Assembly (NCBI GenBank): GCA_964540815.1
Contig: CAZIOH010000054.1
Span: forward strand, 1-42,403
Direction of reading: 5' to 3'
Length of the DNA stretch: 42,403 nucleotides
Source: CAZIOH01 sp964540815
GTDB lineage: Bacteria; Myxococcota_A; Polyangia; Fen-1088
This document shows positions 26,823 to 34,872 of this stretch, piece by piece. The position numbers and the translations under genes were made by a program. Numbering within the stretch: position 1 is the stretch's first letter; every line of letters begins with the position of its first letter. The notes under the pieces are model-generated. The model did not search any database, was not told the DNA's origin, and worked only from the letters and a program-made list of their open reading frames with translations.

Positions 26823-27962
26823 ATGCCCAGCCGAAAACTCCTGTCGTCCATCCGTTCCTTCTCATCCTCCTCGCGCTCGTCCTTGTCGCGCTCGCGCTCA
26901 TCCTCGCGCCTGTTTGCCGGGGCCATCGCGTTGTGCTGCGCGGCAGCAAGCGCGTGCTCCGGCAGTTCCTCGCCCGGCGACACCGCCACTGGCGGCGCGG
27001 CTCCGGGCAGCGGCGGGCTCACGGCGACGGGCGGTGGTCCGGTCGGCTCGCCGAATTTTGGAACCGGCGGCTCGCCTGGTTCCACCGGGACCGGAGGGTC
27101 GGTCGCCACCGTCGTGACCGGCGGCACGGGTGGGGCGAGCCCAGCCGGCACGGGCGGTAGCGACACGACCGCGGGAAGCGGCGGCACAGTCGCCCAGACC
27201 GGAACGGGCGGCGCCACCGCCACCGGCGGAAGTCCGGGCAACGGAGGCGCCAGCGGCCCCGCCAGCAGCGGCGGCGCCACCGGCAACGCCGGGGCGAGCG
27301 GCACCGGAAACAAGCCCCCAGTCGACACCAGCAATCTGCCCGCCATCACGATTCACCTGGCCGGGGACTCGACCGTCATGACCTACGCCGCCACCACCAC
27401 CCAGGAGGGTTGGGGTCAGGAGCTCGGGCAGTTCTTCAACAGCAAGGTGACCATCAACAACCAGGGTCAGGGCGGCGCGAACATCCAGAGCTTCTACGGC
27501 GGGAGATGGAAGACCCTGATCAACGCCGTCAAGGCCGGTGACTACGTGTTTGCGATGTTCGGGATCAACGACAGCGGCACCGCGCATGGCCCGGTCGCCG
27601 TCCCCGCCTTCACGACAGAGATGGGCATCATGGCGGACGAGGTCGCGGCCAAGAAGGCCACCTTCATCCCGACGACGTCGTCCCCCCTGCAGGTCTGGGT
27701 CGGGGGCAAGGAGACCAACACCCGGTTGCAGCCGTACGCCGATGCGACGATCGCGCTTGGAATGACCAAGAACCTGCTGGTCGACGATCTCAACGCGCGC
27801 GGCGTCGAGTACTACAACATGATCGGGCAGACCGCCGCGGCCGCTCTCACCTTCAACGGAGACAAGGCCCACTTCGACAAGGCGGGAGCGACCGAGATGG
27901 CCTCGCTGGCCGCCAAGGAGCTGATCCGGATCAACAGCCCCCTCGCGGCCTACCTGAAATAA
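26823..27962 (+). CDS. SGNH-hydrolase lipoprotein, rhamnogalacturonan acetylesterase-like
   Basis: The product is 379 residues; AAGGA five bases before the ATG at 26823 fixes the start. A Ser/Arg-rich N-terminus (RSFSSSSRSSLSRSRSSSR) precedes the hydrophobic segment and lipobox-like AASAC at residue 45. Residues ~50-165 are a GGTGG/GSGG linker. The catalytic domain follows, with HLAGDSTVMTY (nucleophile Ser183), QGQGGANIQSF (Gly block), MFGINDSG (Asn249) and DKAHFDKAGA (Asp347, His350). This is the order and spacing of SGNH blocks I, II, III and V in the rhamnogalacturonan acetylesterase (CE12-like) group. It should remove acetyl groups from a polysaccharide outside the cell; the true substrate is unknown. 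Divergent from the ricin-type lectin, suggesting joint use on a glycan. Confidence 0.9.
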   Translation: MPSRKLLSSIRSFSSSSRSSLSRSRSSSRLFAGAIALCCAAASACSGSSSPGDTATGGAAPGSGGLTATGGGPVGSPNFGTGGSPGSTGTGGSVATVVTGGTGGASPAGTGGSDTTAGSGGTVAQTGTGGATATGGSPGNGGASGPASSGGATGNAGASGTGNKPPVDTSNLPAITIHLAGDSTVMTYAATTTQEGWGQELGQFFNSKVTINNQGQGGANIQSFYGGRWKTLINAVKAGDYVFAMFGINDSGTAHGPVAVPAFTTEMGIMADEVAAKKATFIPTTSSPLQVWVGGKETNTRLQPYADATIALGMTKNLLVDDLNARGVEYYNMIGQTAAAALTFNGDKAHFDKAGATEMASLAAKELIRINSPLAAYLK

Positions 27963-27987
27963 GACCCCTGCGGCCGGTGCGCGCGGT

Positions 27988-28003
27988 CGAGCCATCTGGC
28001 TCG
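27988..28003 (+). terminator. Candidate hairpin after the esterase gene
   Basis: CGAGCCA TC TGGCTCG, 25 bp after the stop codon. The 7-bp stem (in practice 6, since the loop is only 2 bases) is GC-rich, but no T-tract follows, so function as a terminator is uncertain. Confidence 0.3.
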
Positions 28004-28204
28004 CCGGTATGCCTTCCACGCCGCCGCCACGCCGCGCACGTCGCGCTCTGCCTCGGGCGTGGCCGGGTCGAGCCAGTGTGACCGGCCGGCCCGCCGTGGA
28101 GTGTGTGCGCCTTTCGCCGGGCCCAGCCCGCTTGGTATTGCCGGGCTCCCAGGGTAGGCATGACGAATGCAAACCGGCCTTTCGTCGTCGAAAGGAGGGC
28201 CGAT

Positions 28205-28798
28205 ATGCCACGAACACCCATCTCGCTTCCGATTCTTGGCGCGCTTCTCGCCGTATCCGTGTGCGCGACACCTGCTGCAGGTCAGACGGCCGCCACGCTT
28301 CCCGCGCCACCGCAAGCCAAACCCGTGGGCGCCGAGCCCGACATGATGCCCCCCACTCCGCCCATGGCGAGTCCTCCCGCCCCTGGCGCGCAACCGATCG
28401 AGACGCCGCCGCCGATGACGATGGCTCCGGCTCCGGCGGCCGCTCCCGCTCCGGTGCTGCGCACCCCGCCCGGCCAGTGGGTTTACACCCAGCAATATGG
28501 GTGGCTCTACTTGCCATATGGCCAGGCCTTCACCCACGTCGTCGACGACGCCGCGCTGGCCTATGCGTACGCGTACTATCCGGCCTTCGGGTGGCGCTGG
28601 GTGGTGGCGCCCTGGGTGCTCGGGTTCGGGGTCACGCCCTACTGGGGGGCGTTTGGCCCCGTCCGCTTCGCCTGGTACGCGCACCCCTGGTTCCGGATCG
28701 GCACCGCGCACCTCCGCCCCACCTGGGGACGCGGCATGGGGCCGCACCCGGCGATGCGCGCCATGGGTCGGTTCGGGGGTGGTCACGGACGCCGCTGA
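28205..28798 (+). CDS. Exported Pro/Tyr/Trp-rich protein of unknown function
   Basis: The product is 197 residues. AAAGGAGG nine bases before the ATG at 28205 gives a strong start. A signal peptide ends at CATPAAGQ. Residues ~30-90 are Pro/Ala/Met-rich and likely disordered. Residues ~90-175 are rich in Tyr, Trp and Gly (YGWLYLPYGQAFTHVVDD, then YYPAFGWRWVVAPWVLGFGV), and the tail is Arg/Gly/Met/His-rich. No family is recognised. It may be an outer-surface or envelope protein. It is convergent with the CxxCH protein gene, only 24 bp away. Confidence 0.75.
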   Translation: MPRTPISLPILGALLAVSVCATPAAGQTAATLPAPPQAKPVGAEPDMMPPTPPMASPPAPGAQPIETPPPMTMAPAPAAAPAPVLRTPPGQWVYTQQYGWLYLPYGQAFTHVVDDAALAYAYAYYPAFGWRWVVAPWVLGFGVTPYWGAFGPVRFAWYAHPWFRIGTAHLRPTWGRGMGPHPAMRAMGRFGGGHGRR

Positions 28799-28822
28799 CC
28801 CGAACGCCCCCCCCGTCGCCCG

Positions 28823-29350
28823 TCAGCCGTCGCGGGTGCTGCGCCCCCGGGCCCGACGGCGCACGCGACCGCGGTGGCGACCGCCCGCCAACCCGACCAA
28901 CAGCCCCACGGCAATGACTTCGACGGCGCTGGGCGGCGCCCCTCGGCCGCCCGCCTCGCACCCGTACGACGGACCGGTCGCATCGAGGGCGACCGGCAGC
29001 GGCGTGTTCGGATCGGTGTTGGCGCGGAGCTCGTCGATGTCCGAGACGCCGTCGCCGTCGCTGTCGGTCCCGTCCCTGGAGAGGCCGTCTAGGGCCGTCG
29101 TCACCGAGCCCTTGTCCTGCGTCAGGCCATGCCCCAGCATCGATTCGGCGAAGGGCGTCTGCAGGGTCCCGGCGCCGGTGGTTCCCTGGATGTGGCACAA
29201 GCGGCAGGGAGGCTCGAAGGACAGCCCCAGGTGAGACGACACCACCCGCACGAAGGACTCCTTCGCGACGGCGGCCCTGTCCGCGCCCGGCAGCGCGACA
29301 CAAAGTGCACCGAGGACGATCCCGAGGGCCCGATACGAGCTCGCGCGCAT
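28823..29350 (-). CDS. Exported CxxCH protein with calcium loop and MYXO-CTERM-like tail
   Basis: The product is 175 residues from the ATG at 29350, which has AGGAG four bases upstream; another ATG at 29362 overlaps the stop of the upstream gene. The signal peptide is ALGIVLGALCVALPGADRAA. CRLCH (residues 49-53) is a single c-type haem-attachment motif, but the context lacks a clear distal Met, so a non-haem role is possible. TDSDGDGVSDIDELRANTDP is a TSP3/EF-hand-like calcium loop. The C-terminus, GCEAGGRGAPPSA then a hydrophobic stretch and an Arg-rich end, resembles the MYXO-CTERM sorting signal. It follows the barrel-like gene without a gap, so the two are probably coupled. Confidence 0.72.
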   Translation of the reverse strand: MRASSYRALGIVLGALCVALPGADRAAVAKESFVRVVSSHLGLSFEPPCRLCHIQGTTGAGTLQTPFAESMLGHGLTQDKGSVTTALDGLSRDGTDSDGDGVSDIDELRANTDPNTPLPVALDATGPSYGCEAGGRGAPPSAVEVIAVGLLVGLAGGRHRGRVRRRARGRSTRDG

Positions 29351-29361
29351 GCGACTCCTCA

Positions 29362-30567
29362 TCACAGGAAGACGTGAACCTGGACCATGTAAGCATCCAC
29401 CGGCTGGCGGACGGAGCCATAGGATTCTGCGCGGTGCATGTAGTCGAGGCGCAGGTCGACCCGCGAGAGGAAGAACCAGGCCAGGCTGCCCCAGGTCCCC
29501 CACGACGTCGAGCCCCCCGGCTGCCCCGAGTCGTACGTCTCGCCGGTGGCCAAGAGGTGAAGGCCCTGCCAGATCTCCCCGTCGATCTGGAGCATCGTGG
29601 CGAGCCCATTCCACCGCTTGGCACCGGCGGGCGCCTGGGTCAGGAAGTCTCCCTCCGCCAGCAAGGCCAGGTGATCGACGGGGGCCGCGCGCAGGAGGAC
29701 ACCGTGAGCCTGTCGGGTATTGGCGGCGCGGAAGTACACGTCCTCGGCGACATGGGTGACGAGGCTGCTGACACCGACGGCGTACCGCGGGGTCGGGCTC
29801 CACTCGAGGTAGGCGCTGTAGCCCCGCTGGCGAAAGGCGTCGGGGCTCGACTGGTAGTTCCCGGCGATGCCGAGGAGCTCTCCGCGGAAGCCGCCTCCCC
29901 GAAACCCCAGCGCCACCCCGTGCTCCTGGGTGTCGTTGAGGTCGGTGCGGGTCGCCGTGCGGACGAAGAGCGTGTGCTCGATCGAGCGAATCCCGAACGG
30001 GAGGTTCATCCGACCCGCGCGCAGCAGCACGGTCTCGTTGGCAAACGTGTGGCCGACCCAGTATTCGCGCGCCACCAGGTTGCCCGCGACCGCGGCCGGC
30101 GAGTTGCCGTTGGTGATCACGCCGAGGCTGCCCGCGGCGCGCCAGTGTCCGGCGTCGACGCCGACGCGCAGGTCCGCTTGCATCAGGATCACGCTGTTGC
30201 TGGCGGCCGCACCGTCGGTCTTCATGAGCAAGTCCATCACCCGCAGGCTGGCCCCCGTCAGCAGCCAGTCGGGATTGGCGACGAGCCCGAGGTTGGACGA
30301 CAGAGGAGCGACCTCGCCGCCCCCGTAGTGCGACCGCAGGGAATCGACCGCCTCCGAGCGGCCGAGCTCGGTGAGGAGGCCTCCGCCCGAGGGATCGAGG
30401 TGACAGGCGGCACACCCGCTGAATCCGTGGGCGATCATCCAGGCATAGGCGTTGGCGGCCCTCGGGGCGAGCGTGGAGGCGACGAGGGCGAGCACCGTGC
30501 TCGAGAGCAGGATGGCGCGGGAGCGGCCGGAGCGGCGGGACGGGAGGAGGCGGCGGAGCAGGTGCAT
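29362..30567 (-). CDS. Exported protein with CAACH haem site and outer-membrane-barrel-like domain
   Basis: The product is 402 residues from the ATG at 30567; a TTG at 30636 would add an Arg-rich extension. The signal ends RAANA/YAW. Mature HGFSGCAACHLDPSG (Cys52, Cys55, His56) is a c-type cytochrome haem motif. The rest (~residues 90-402) has alternating hydrophobic strands and many aromatic ends (REYWVGHTFANETVLLRAGR, SAYLEWSPTPRYAVGVSSLV, VDLRLDYMHRAESYGSV) and ends in V-H-V-F-L, consistent with an outer-membrane beta-barrel whose last strand ends in Phe-Leu. A haem-plugged porin that conducts electrons would fit, but one haem is few for such systems. The same-strand upstream gene is a hybrid histidine kinase (79 bp gap). 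Confidence 0.72.
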   Translation of the reverse strand: MHLLRRLLPSRRSGRSRAILLSSTVLALVASTLAPRAANAYAWMIAHGFSGCAACHLDPSGGGLLTELGRSEAVDSLRSHYGGGEVAPLSSNLGLVANPDWLLTGASLRVMDLLMKTDGAAASNSVILMQADLRVGVDAGHWRAAGSLGVITNGNSPAAVAGNLVAREYWVGHTFANETVLLRAGRMNLPFGIRSIEHTLFVRTATRTDLNDTQEHGVALGFRGGGFRGELLGIAGNYQSSPDAFRQRGYSAYLEWSPTPRYAVGVSSLVTHVAEDVYFRAANTRQAHGVLLRAAPVDHLALLAEGDFLTQAPAGAKRWNGLATMLQIDGEIWQGLHLLATGETYDSGQPGGSTSWGTWGSLAWFFLSRVDLRLDYMHRAESYGSVRQPVDAYMVQVHVFL

Positions 30568-30646
30568 GGATGGATGTCGGCCTTTCCGCCGGGAGAATAC
30601 TCGCCCTTGTCCGATTGCGGGGCGCGATCCCTTCAAGGAGGTGCGT

Positions 30647-32317
30647 TCAGTCGCGCTCGAGGAGGGCGAAGACGGCTCGGGTCAGCTCACCGGGGGCGAA
30701 GGGCTTGGCCAGGAAGCGCGCGTGCGGTCGCAGGGTGTCCGAGAGCACATCCGCCTGGTCGGTGTATCCCGACACGAAGAGCACCCGCAGCGTGGGGTTG
30801 CGCGTGCGCATCGCGTTCGCCAGCTCGAGGCCGCCGAGCTCGGGCATCACGAGGTCCGTGATGAGCAGATGGATCGGCCCACGGTGCTCGGCGGCGACCG
30901 AGAGGGCGTGCTTGCCGCTGCGGGCTTCGAGGATGGTGTAGCCGCGCAGGCGCAAGATCCCCGACAGGAGCTCGCGCACGTCGTCGTCGTCGTCGCACAC
31001 CAGGACGGTCTCGAAGGGGGCGAGGTGGGGCGTTCCCCTGACCACGCTCACGGAGCGCGGCTGGGACAGGTCGCCCCCCCGGGGCAGGGTGATGGTGAAG
31101 GTGGTCCCCTGCCCGAGCCGGCTCGACACGCGCACCGTGCCGCGGCTCTGCTTGACGATTCCCTCGACCATCGACAGCCCGAGCCCGGTCCCCTGGCCGA
31201 CCGGCTTGGTGGTGAAGAATGGCTCGAAGATGCGGGGGAGGACCTCGGCGGGGATGCCGGCCCCGGTGTCGGTGATGGAGATGGTGACGTAGTCACCGGG
31301 CGCGAGCGACCGATCATCATCGCCATCGCCATCGCCGCCGCCACCGCCACCGCCACCGCCACCATTTTCGCCGGGGAGGATCCTGCGATCGGCGGTGGCC
31401 AGGGTCAACGTGCCACCGGCGGGCATGGCGTCCCGTGCGTTGATGGCCAGGTTCAGGATCACCTGCTCGAGCTGACCGGGATCCGAGAAGACCGGGTTCC
31501 TGGCTTCGAGGGTGGTGGCCAGGCGGACGTGCTCTCCCATCGCCCTGGCGAGCATCTGGCGCATGCGCTCGACGGCCTGGTTGAGGTCGAAGGATTCAGG
31601 CGCGAGCACCTGGTGGCGGCTGTACGCGAGGAGCTGACGCGTCAGATCGGCTGCCCGATGGGCGCTGCTGAGCACCATGTCGGCAGAATCGATGAGCGGG
31701 CTGCCTGGAGGCAATTCGCGCCTCAGGAGCTCGGTGCACCCGATGATGATGAGCAGGCGGTTGTTGAAGTCGTGCGCCACGCCCCCGGCGAGCTTTCCGA
31801 GCGCCTCCATCTTCTGCGCACGCTGGAGCTGGGTGGTCGCTTCCTCCTTGGCAGCCAGGGCGGCGCGGGCCTCTTCGATGCTGACGAGATAGAGCATCAA
31901 CGAAGACAGTCGCCCGCTCGCATCGCGCGACGCGACCGCCGTGGAGCGCACCCAGTGCTCCGCGCGACCGGCGACCAAGTAGGGGCGATCGAGCTGAAAC
32001 TGGTCGATCTCGCCGCGCGCGAGCCGGCCGGCGGCCTCGTGCTCGATGGCGAAATGCTCGGGGCGCGAGCTGGCGACCCAGACGTCGTAGGCGTCGCACT
32101 CCATGAGCTCCTCGAGCGATCGGCCCACCAGCTCCGCGTAGGCCGGGTTGGCGAACACGTACCGACCCTTCTCGGCGGAGACGCAGGCCATGGCCACGGG
32201 GGAACCGACCACCGCCGCCTGGAACTGCGCCGAGCGCGCCAGCGCCGCCGACAGGTGGTCGCGTTCAGCCGTGACGCGCGCGAGCTGCGCCTCGAGCGGG
32301 GCCAGGCGGTCCGTCAT
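30647..32317 (-). CDS. PAS-containing hybrid histidine kinase/response regulator
   Basis: The product is 556 residues, soluble. A PAS-like domain (~30-150: FANPAYAELVGRSLEELMEC) is followed by HisKA with KLAGGVAHDFNN (phosphoacceptor His182). The HATPase has ILNLAINARDAM (N box), ITDTGAGIP (G1), EPFFTTKPVGQGTGLGLSMV (F and G2 boxes) and a closing TTFTITLPR. The receiver (~436-553) has VLVCDDDDDV, LLITDLVMPELGG (Asp488), FVSGYTD and LAKPF (Lys538). All catalytic residues are present. Residues 317-335 are an Asp/Gly insert with a Gly run in the ATPase between the N and G1 boxes. It lies 51 bp after the ammonium transporter stop. Amt/histidine-kinase pairs and fusions are known elsewhere, so it may read transporter status. 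No DNA-binding output is present. Confidence 0.92.
   Translation of the reverse strand: MTDRLAPLEAQLARVTAERDHLSAALARSAQFQAAVVGSPVAMACVSAEKGRYVFANPAYAELVGRSLEELMECDAYDVWVASSRPEHFAIEHEAAGRLARGEIDQFQLDRPYLVAGRAEHWVRSTAVASRDASGRLSSLMLYLVSIEEARAALAAKEEATTQLQRAQKMEALGKLAGGVAHDFNNRLLIIIGCTELLRRELPPGSPLIDSADMVLSSAHRAADLTRQLLAYSRHQVLAPESFDLNQAVERMRQMLARAMGEHVRLATTLEARNPVFSDPGQLEQVILNLAINARDAMPAGGTLTLATADRRILPGENGGGGGGGGGGDGDGDDDRSLAPGDYVTISITDTGAGIPAEVLPRIFEPFFTTKPVGQGTGLGLSMVEGIVKQSRGTVRVSSRLGQGTTFTITLPRGGDLSQPRSVSVVRGTPHLAPFETVLVCDDDDDVRELLSGILRLRGYTILEARSGKHALSVAAEHRGPIHLLITDLVMPELGGLELANAMRTRNPTLRVLFVSGYTDQADVLSDTLRPHARFLAKPFAPGELTRAVFALLERD
31313..31369 (-). repeat. In-frame microsatellite in the kinase ATPase domain
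   Basis: A CCACCG/CGCCAT-type simple repeat encoding a Gly run followed by DGDGDGDDDR. It lies in a loop between conserved ATPase boxes, where insertions are tolerable. Confidence 0.8.
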
Positions 32318-32368
32318 TGATCCGACTTTACCCCATCCGCTCCTTACTCGCGGCCTCGGCCGGGGTCC

Positions 32369-33721
32369 TCACCCGGGCGGGTAGGCCTCGGACGCCATCT
32401 CCTGGGTGTCGAGGCCGCTCCACTCGACCTCGGCTGGCACGCGGTTTCCGAGGCGCCAGTCGACCAGCCGGAAGAACCCGTAGGAGATCCCGAAGACGAA
32501 CAGGATGTTGGTGACGATCCCGATGCCCTGGGCCAGGAGCTGTCCGGCGTCGCCGAACAGCAGACCACGCACGGGACCGTCGACGCCGTTCCAGCCGGCG
32601 CCGTAGGTGCCATCCGCGAGCAGGCCAACCGAGAGGGCTCCCCACGTGCCACAGACGCCGTGGACGGCCACGGCGCCCACGGGATCGTCGATGCGGAAGC
32701 GACGCTCGAGGGTGATCACCGAGGCGACGACCAGCAACCCGGCCACCACCCCGATCAGCACCGCCGCCGAAGGGTTGACGAAGGCACACGGGGCCGTGAT
32801 GGCCACCAGACCCCCGAGCAATCCGTTGCAGACCATGCCGAGGTCGGGCTTCTTGGACCACCGCCACCCGAACGCCAGCGCGGTCATCGCCCCGGCGCTC
32901 GAGGCCAGCAAGGTGTTGGCGGCGATGGTCGCGACCCGGGGATCCGAGCCCGACAAGGTGGCGCCGGCGTTGAACCCGAACCATCCGAAGGCGAGAATCA
33001 ACGCGCCGATCACCGCCATGGGGAGGCTGTGGCCCGGGATGGCGCTGACGGTCCCGTCCCGGCGAAACTTGCCGAGGCGCGGGCCGAGCACGATGGTCCC
33101 CGCCAGCGCCGTGATGCCGCCGGTCATGTGCACCACCGAGGAGCCGGCGAAGTCGACGTGGCCATGACCGAGCCCGAAGTTCGCACCGAGCGAGGCGAGC
33201 CACCCGCCTCCCCAGACCCAGTTGCCGTAGAGCGGGTAGATGACGGCCGACATGAAGGCGCCGTAGATGAGGAAGGCGATGAACTTCCAGCGCTCGGCCA
33301 TGGCGCCGGTCGGGATGGTGGCGGCGGTGTCCATGAAGACCGTCGCATAGAGGAACATGGCCAGGTTGGGGGGATCGTGCGGCACGTCCACGAGAGCGAA
33401 CTTCGCCGCGCCGCACAGCCCGAAGAAGCGAGCGCCGAGGTGAAAGCCGAGCTCGCGCGCCTCCGGCATCCCGGAGGCCGAGCTCCCCAGAGTCTCCCAC
33501 GAAGGCACCCCGCCCAGCATCAGCCCGAAGCCCACCGCCCAGAAGCACAGCGCCCCGAGGGGATAGATCACCATGTTCATCGCCATGGTGTTGACCGCGT
33601 TCTTGGCCCGGGTGAACCCGGTCTCGACCATCGCGAACCCCACCTGCATGAACATCACCAGGAAGGCCGCGAGCAGGACCCACAGGAGGTTCAGGGAATG
33701 CACGAGCGCGAGGGGGGTCAT
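32369..33721 (-). CDS. Ammonium transporter (Amt/MEP/Rh family)
   Basis: The product is 450 residues. The start at 33721 is chosen because its ATGA overlaps the kinase stop and the N-terminus LNLLWVLLAAFLVMFMQVGF, MVETGFTRAKN is the normal Amt start. Family motifs are MDTAATIPTGAMAERW, SSVVHMTGGITALAGTIVLG (first pore His), FGWFGFNAGA and AVAVHGVCGTWGALSVGLLA (second pore His), so the twin-His pore and eleven helices are complete. It moves ammonium/ammonia across the inner membrane. No GlnK/PII gene lies next to it, which is unusual for bacterial amt loci: a Ser/Thr kinase and a histidine kinase flank it instead. No signal peptide is expected in this subgroup. Confidence 0.95.
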   Translation of the reverse strand: MTPLALVHSLNLLWVLLAAFLVMFMQVGFAMVETGFTRAKNAVNTMAMNMVIYPLGALCFWAVGFGLMLGGVPSWETLGSSASGMPEARELGFHLGARFFGLCGAAKFALVDVPHDPPNLAMFLYATVFMDTAATIPTGAMAERWKFIAFLIYGAFMSAVIYPLYGNWVWGGGWLASLGANFGLGHGHVDFAGSSVVHMTGGITALAGTIVLGPRLGKFRRDGTVSAIPGHSLPMAVIGALILAFGWFGFNAGATLSGSDPRVATIAANTLLASSAGAMTALAFGWRWSKKPDLGMVCNGLLGGLVAITAPCAFVNPSAAVLIGVVAGLLVVASVITLERRFRIDDPVGAVAVHGVCGTWGALSVGLLADGTYGAGWNGVDGPVRGLLFGDAGQLLAQGIGIVTNILFVFGISYGFFRLVDWRLGNRVPAEVEWSGLDTQEMASEAYPPG

Positions 33722-34776
33722 CGTCGCCGTGGTCCTTCCTGTGGTCCCTGGGGTTGCTGGGCTTCCTGGACTTGCTGGGGCGGGGTGGGCTTCGATCCTC
33801 GGCCCGCGCCCGCGTGTCGCCCGCTGACCCACACCAGGGCCGCCAGCGCGCCGAGGACACCGAGGATGGCCAGCGCCGTGCGCAACCGGGCGGAGGAAAG
33901 CGCCCGCCGGCGGGTCTGAGGCCGGATGGCCGGCCCCGACGCCTCGAGCGCGCGCGCCGGCTCGGCGAGGTCGGCGATCATCTCCGCCATGGTCTGATAG
34001 CGATCGCGCGGCGCTCGTTCGATGGCCTTCATCACCACGGCCTCCACTCCGGGATCGAGGTTGGGCAGGAAGTAGCTCGGGGCCCGCGGCTCGTCGCTGG
34101 TCTTGGCCCGGACCAGCGCATGGGGGTTCGGCGCCGAATAGGGCAGGTGCCCGGTGAGCAGCTCGAACAGGATGGTTCCGAGGGCGTAGACGTCGGTGCG
34201 CACGTCGCCGCGGCGTCCGCCGATCTGCTCGGGCGCCATGTAGTCGGGGGTGCCCATCGCCGTCGACAGCTTGAACCAGGTCAGGCGCCGCGCCGACTCG
34301 TCGAGCGCGATCCCGAAGTCGAGGATCTTCACCTTGCCGTCTCCGGACACGAGCACGTTCTCGGGCTTGAGATCGCGGTGGACCACCCCCTGCGCGTGCA
34401 GATACGCCACCGCCTCGGCGAGCTGACGGGTGATGCCGAGCGCGCGCTCGGTCGGCAGCCGCTTCTCCTCGGAGAGGACCGCTCGCAGGGATCGCCCATC
34501 GACGAACTCCATGGCGATGTACATGCGGCTCTTGGCGTGCGGGGTCCGCACCCGGATGATCCCGGGATGGTCGAGGCGCTGCCCGATCTTCTCCTCGCGC
34601 TTGAAGCGCTCGTAGAAGACCACGTCGCTCTCGAGGTGCATGTGCGGAATCTTGAGCGCCACGGTCTCGCCGGTCTCGCGATCGGTGGCCTTGAAGATCG
34701 ACGCCATCCCGCTCCTCGCCAGGAGGTCGTCGAGGGTGAACTGATCGAGCTCGTCACCGACCAGCACCTCACGCAT
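33718..34776 (-). CDS. Membrane-anchored Ser/Thr protein kinase
   Basis: The product is 352 residues. A kinase domain (~13-270) carries VALK42 (ATP Lys), HRDLKPEN (133-140), DFG (153-155), GTPDYMAPEQ (175-184) and DVYALG (195-200), so it is catalytically complete. The glycine loop is weak (ARSGMASIFKA). A transmembrane helix follows at ~299-318 (LRTALAILGVLGALAALVWV) and then only ~33 residues, Pro/Gln-rich, outside: there is no PASTA or other sensor domain. It phosphorylates Ser/Thr targets at the inner membrane. Its stop overlaps the amt start by ATGA, so translation is coupled. A PP2C gene lies just upstream. Direct targets are unknown; the flanking transporters are obvious candidates. Confidence 0.92.
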   Translation of the reverse strand: MREVLVGDELDQFTLDDLLARSGMASIFKATDRETGETVALKIPHMHLESDVVFYERFKREEKIGQRLDHPGIIRVRTPHAKSRMYIAMEFVDGRSLRAVLSEEKRLPTERALGITRQLAEAVAYLHAQGVVHRDLKPENVLVSGDGKVKILDFGIALDESARRLTWFKLSTAMGTPDYMAPEQIGGRRGDVRTDVYALGTILFELLTGHLPYSAPNPHALVRAKTSDEPRAPSYFLPNLDPGVEAVVMKAIERAPRDRYQTMAEMIADLAEPARALEASGPAIRPQTRRRALSSARLRTALAILGVLGALAALVWVSGRHAGAGRGSKPTPPQQVQEAQQPQGPQEGPRRR

Positions 34777-34780
34777 TCGA

Positions 34781-34822
34781 GGCGCCCACGCGCCCGGAGG
34801 AGGCGCCCACGCGCCCGGAGGA
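34781..34822 (-). repeat. Tandem 21-bp direct repeat upstream of the kinase gene
   Basis: Two perfect copies of GGCGCCCACGCGCCCGGAGGA directly above the kinase start codon, in the 96-bp gap after the phosphatase stop. Effects on expression are unknown. Confidence 0.8.
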
Positions 34823-34872
34823 GACGCCCGCCGTCCTGGTGTTCTTGGCGGCCTCCTCGCTCGTCTCGACGG

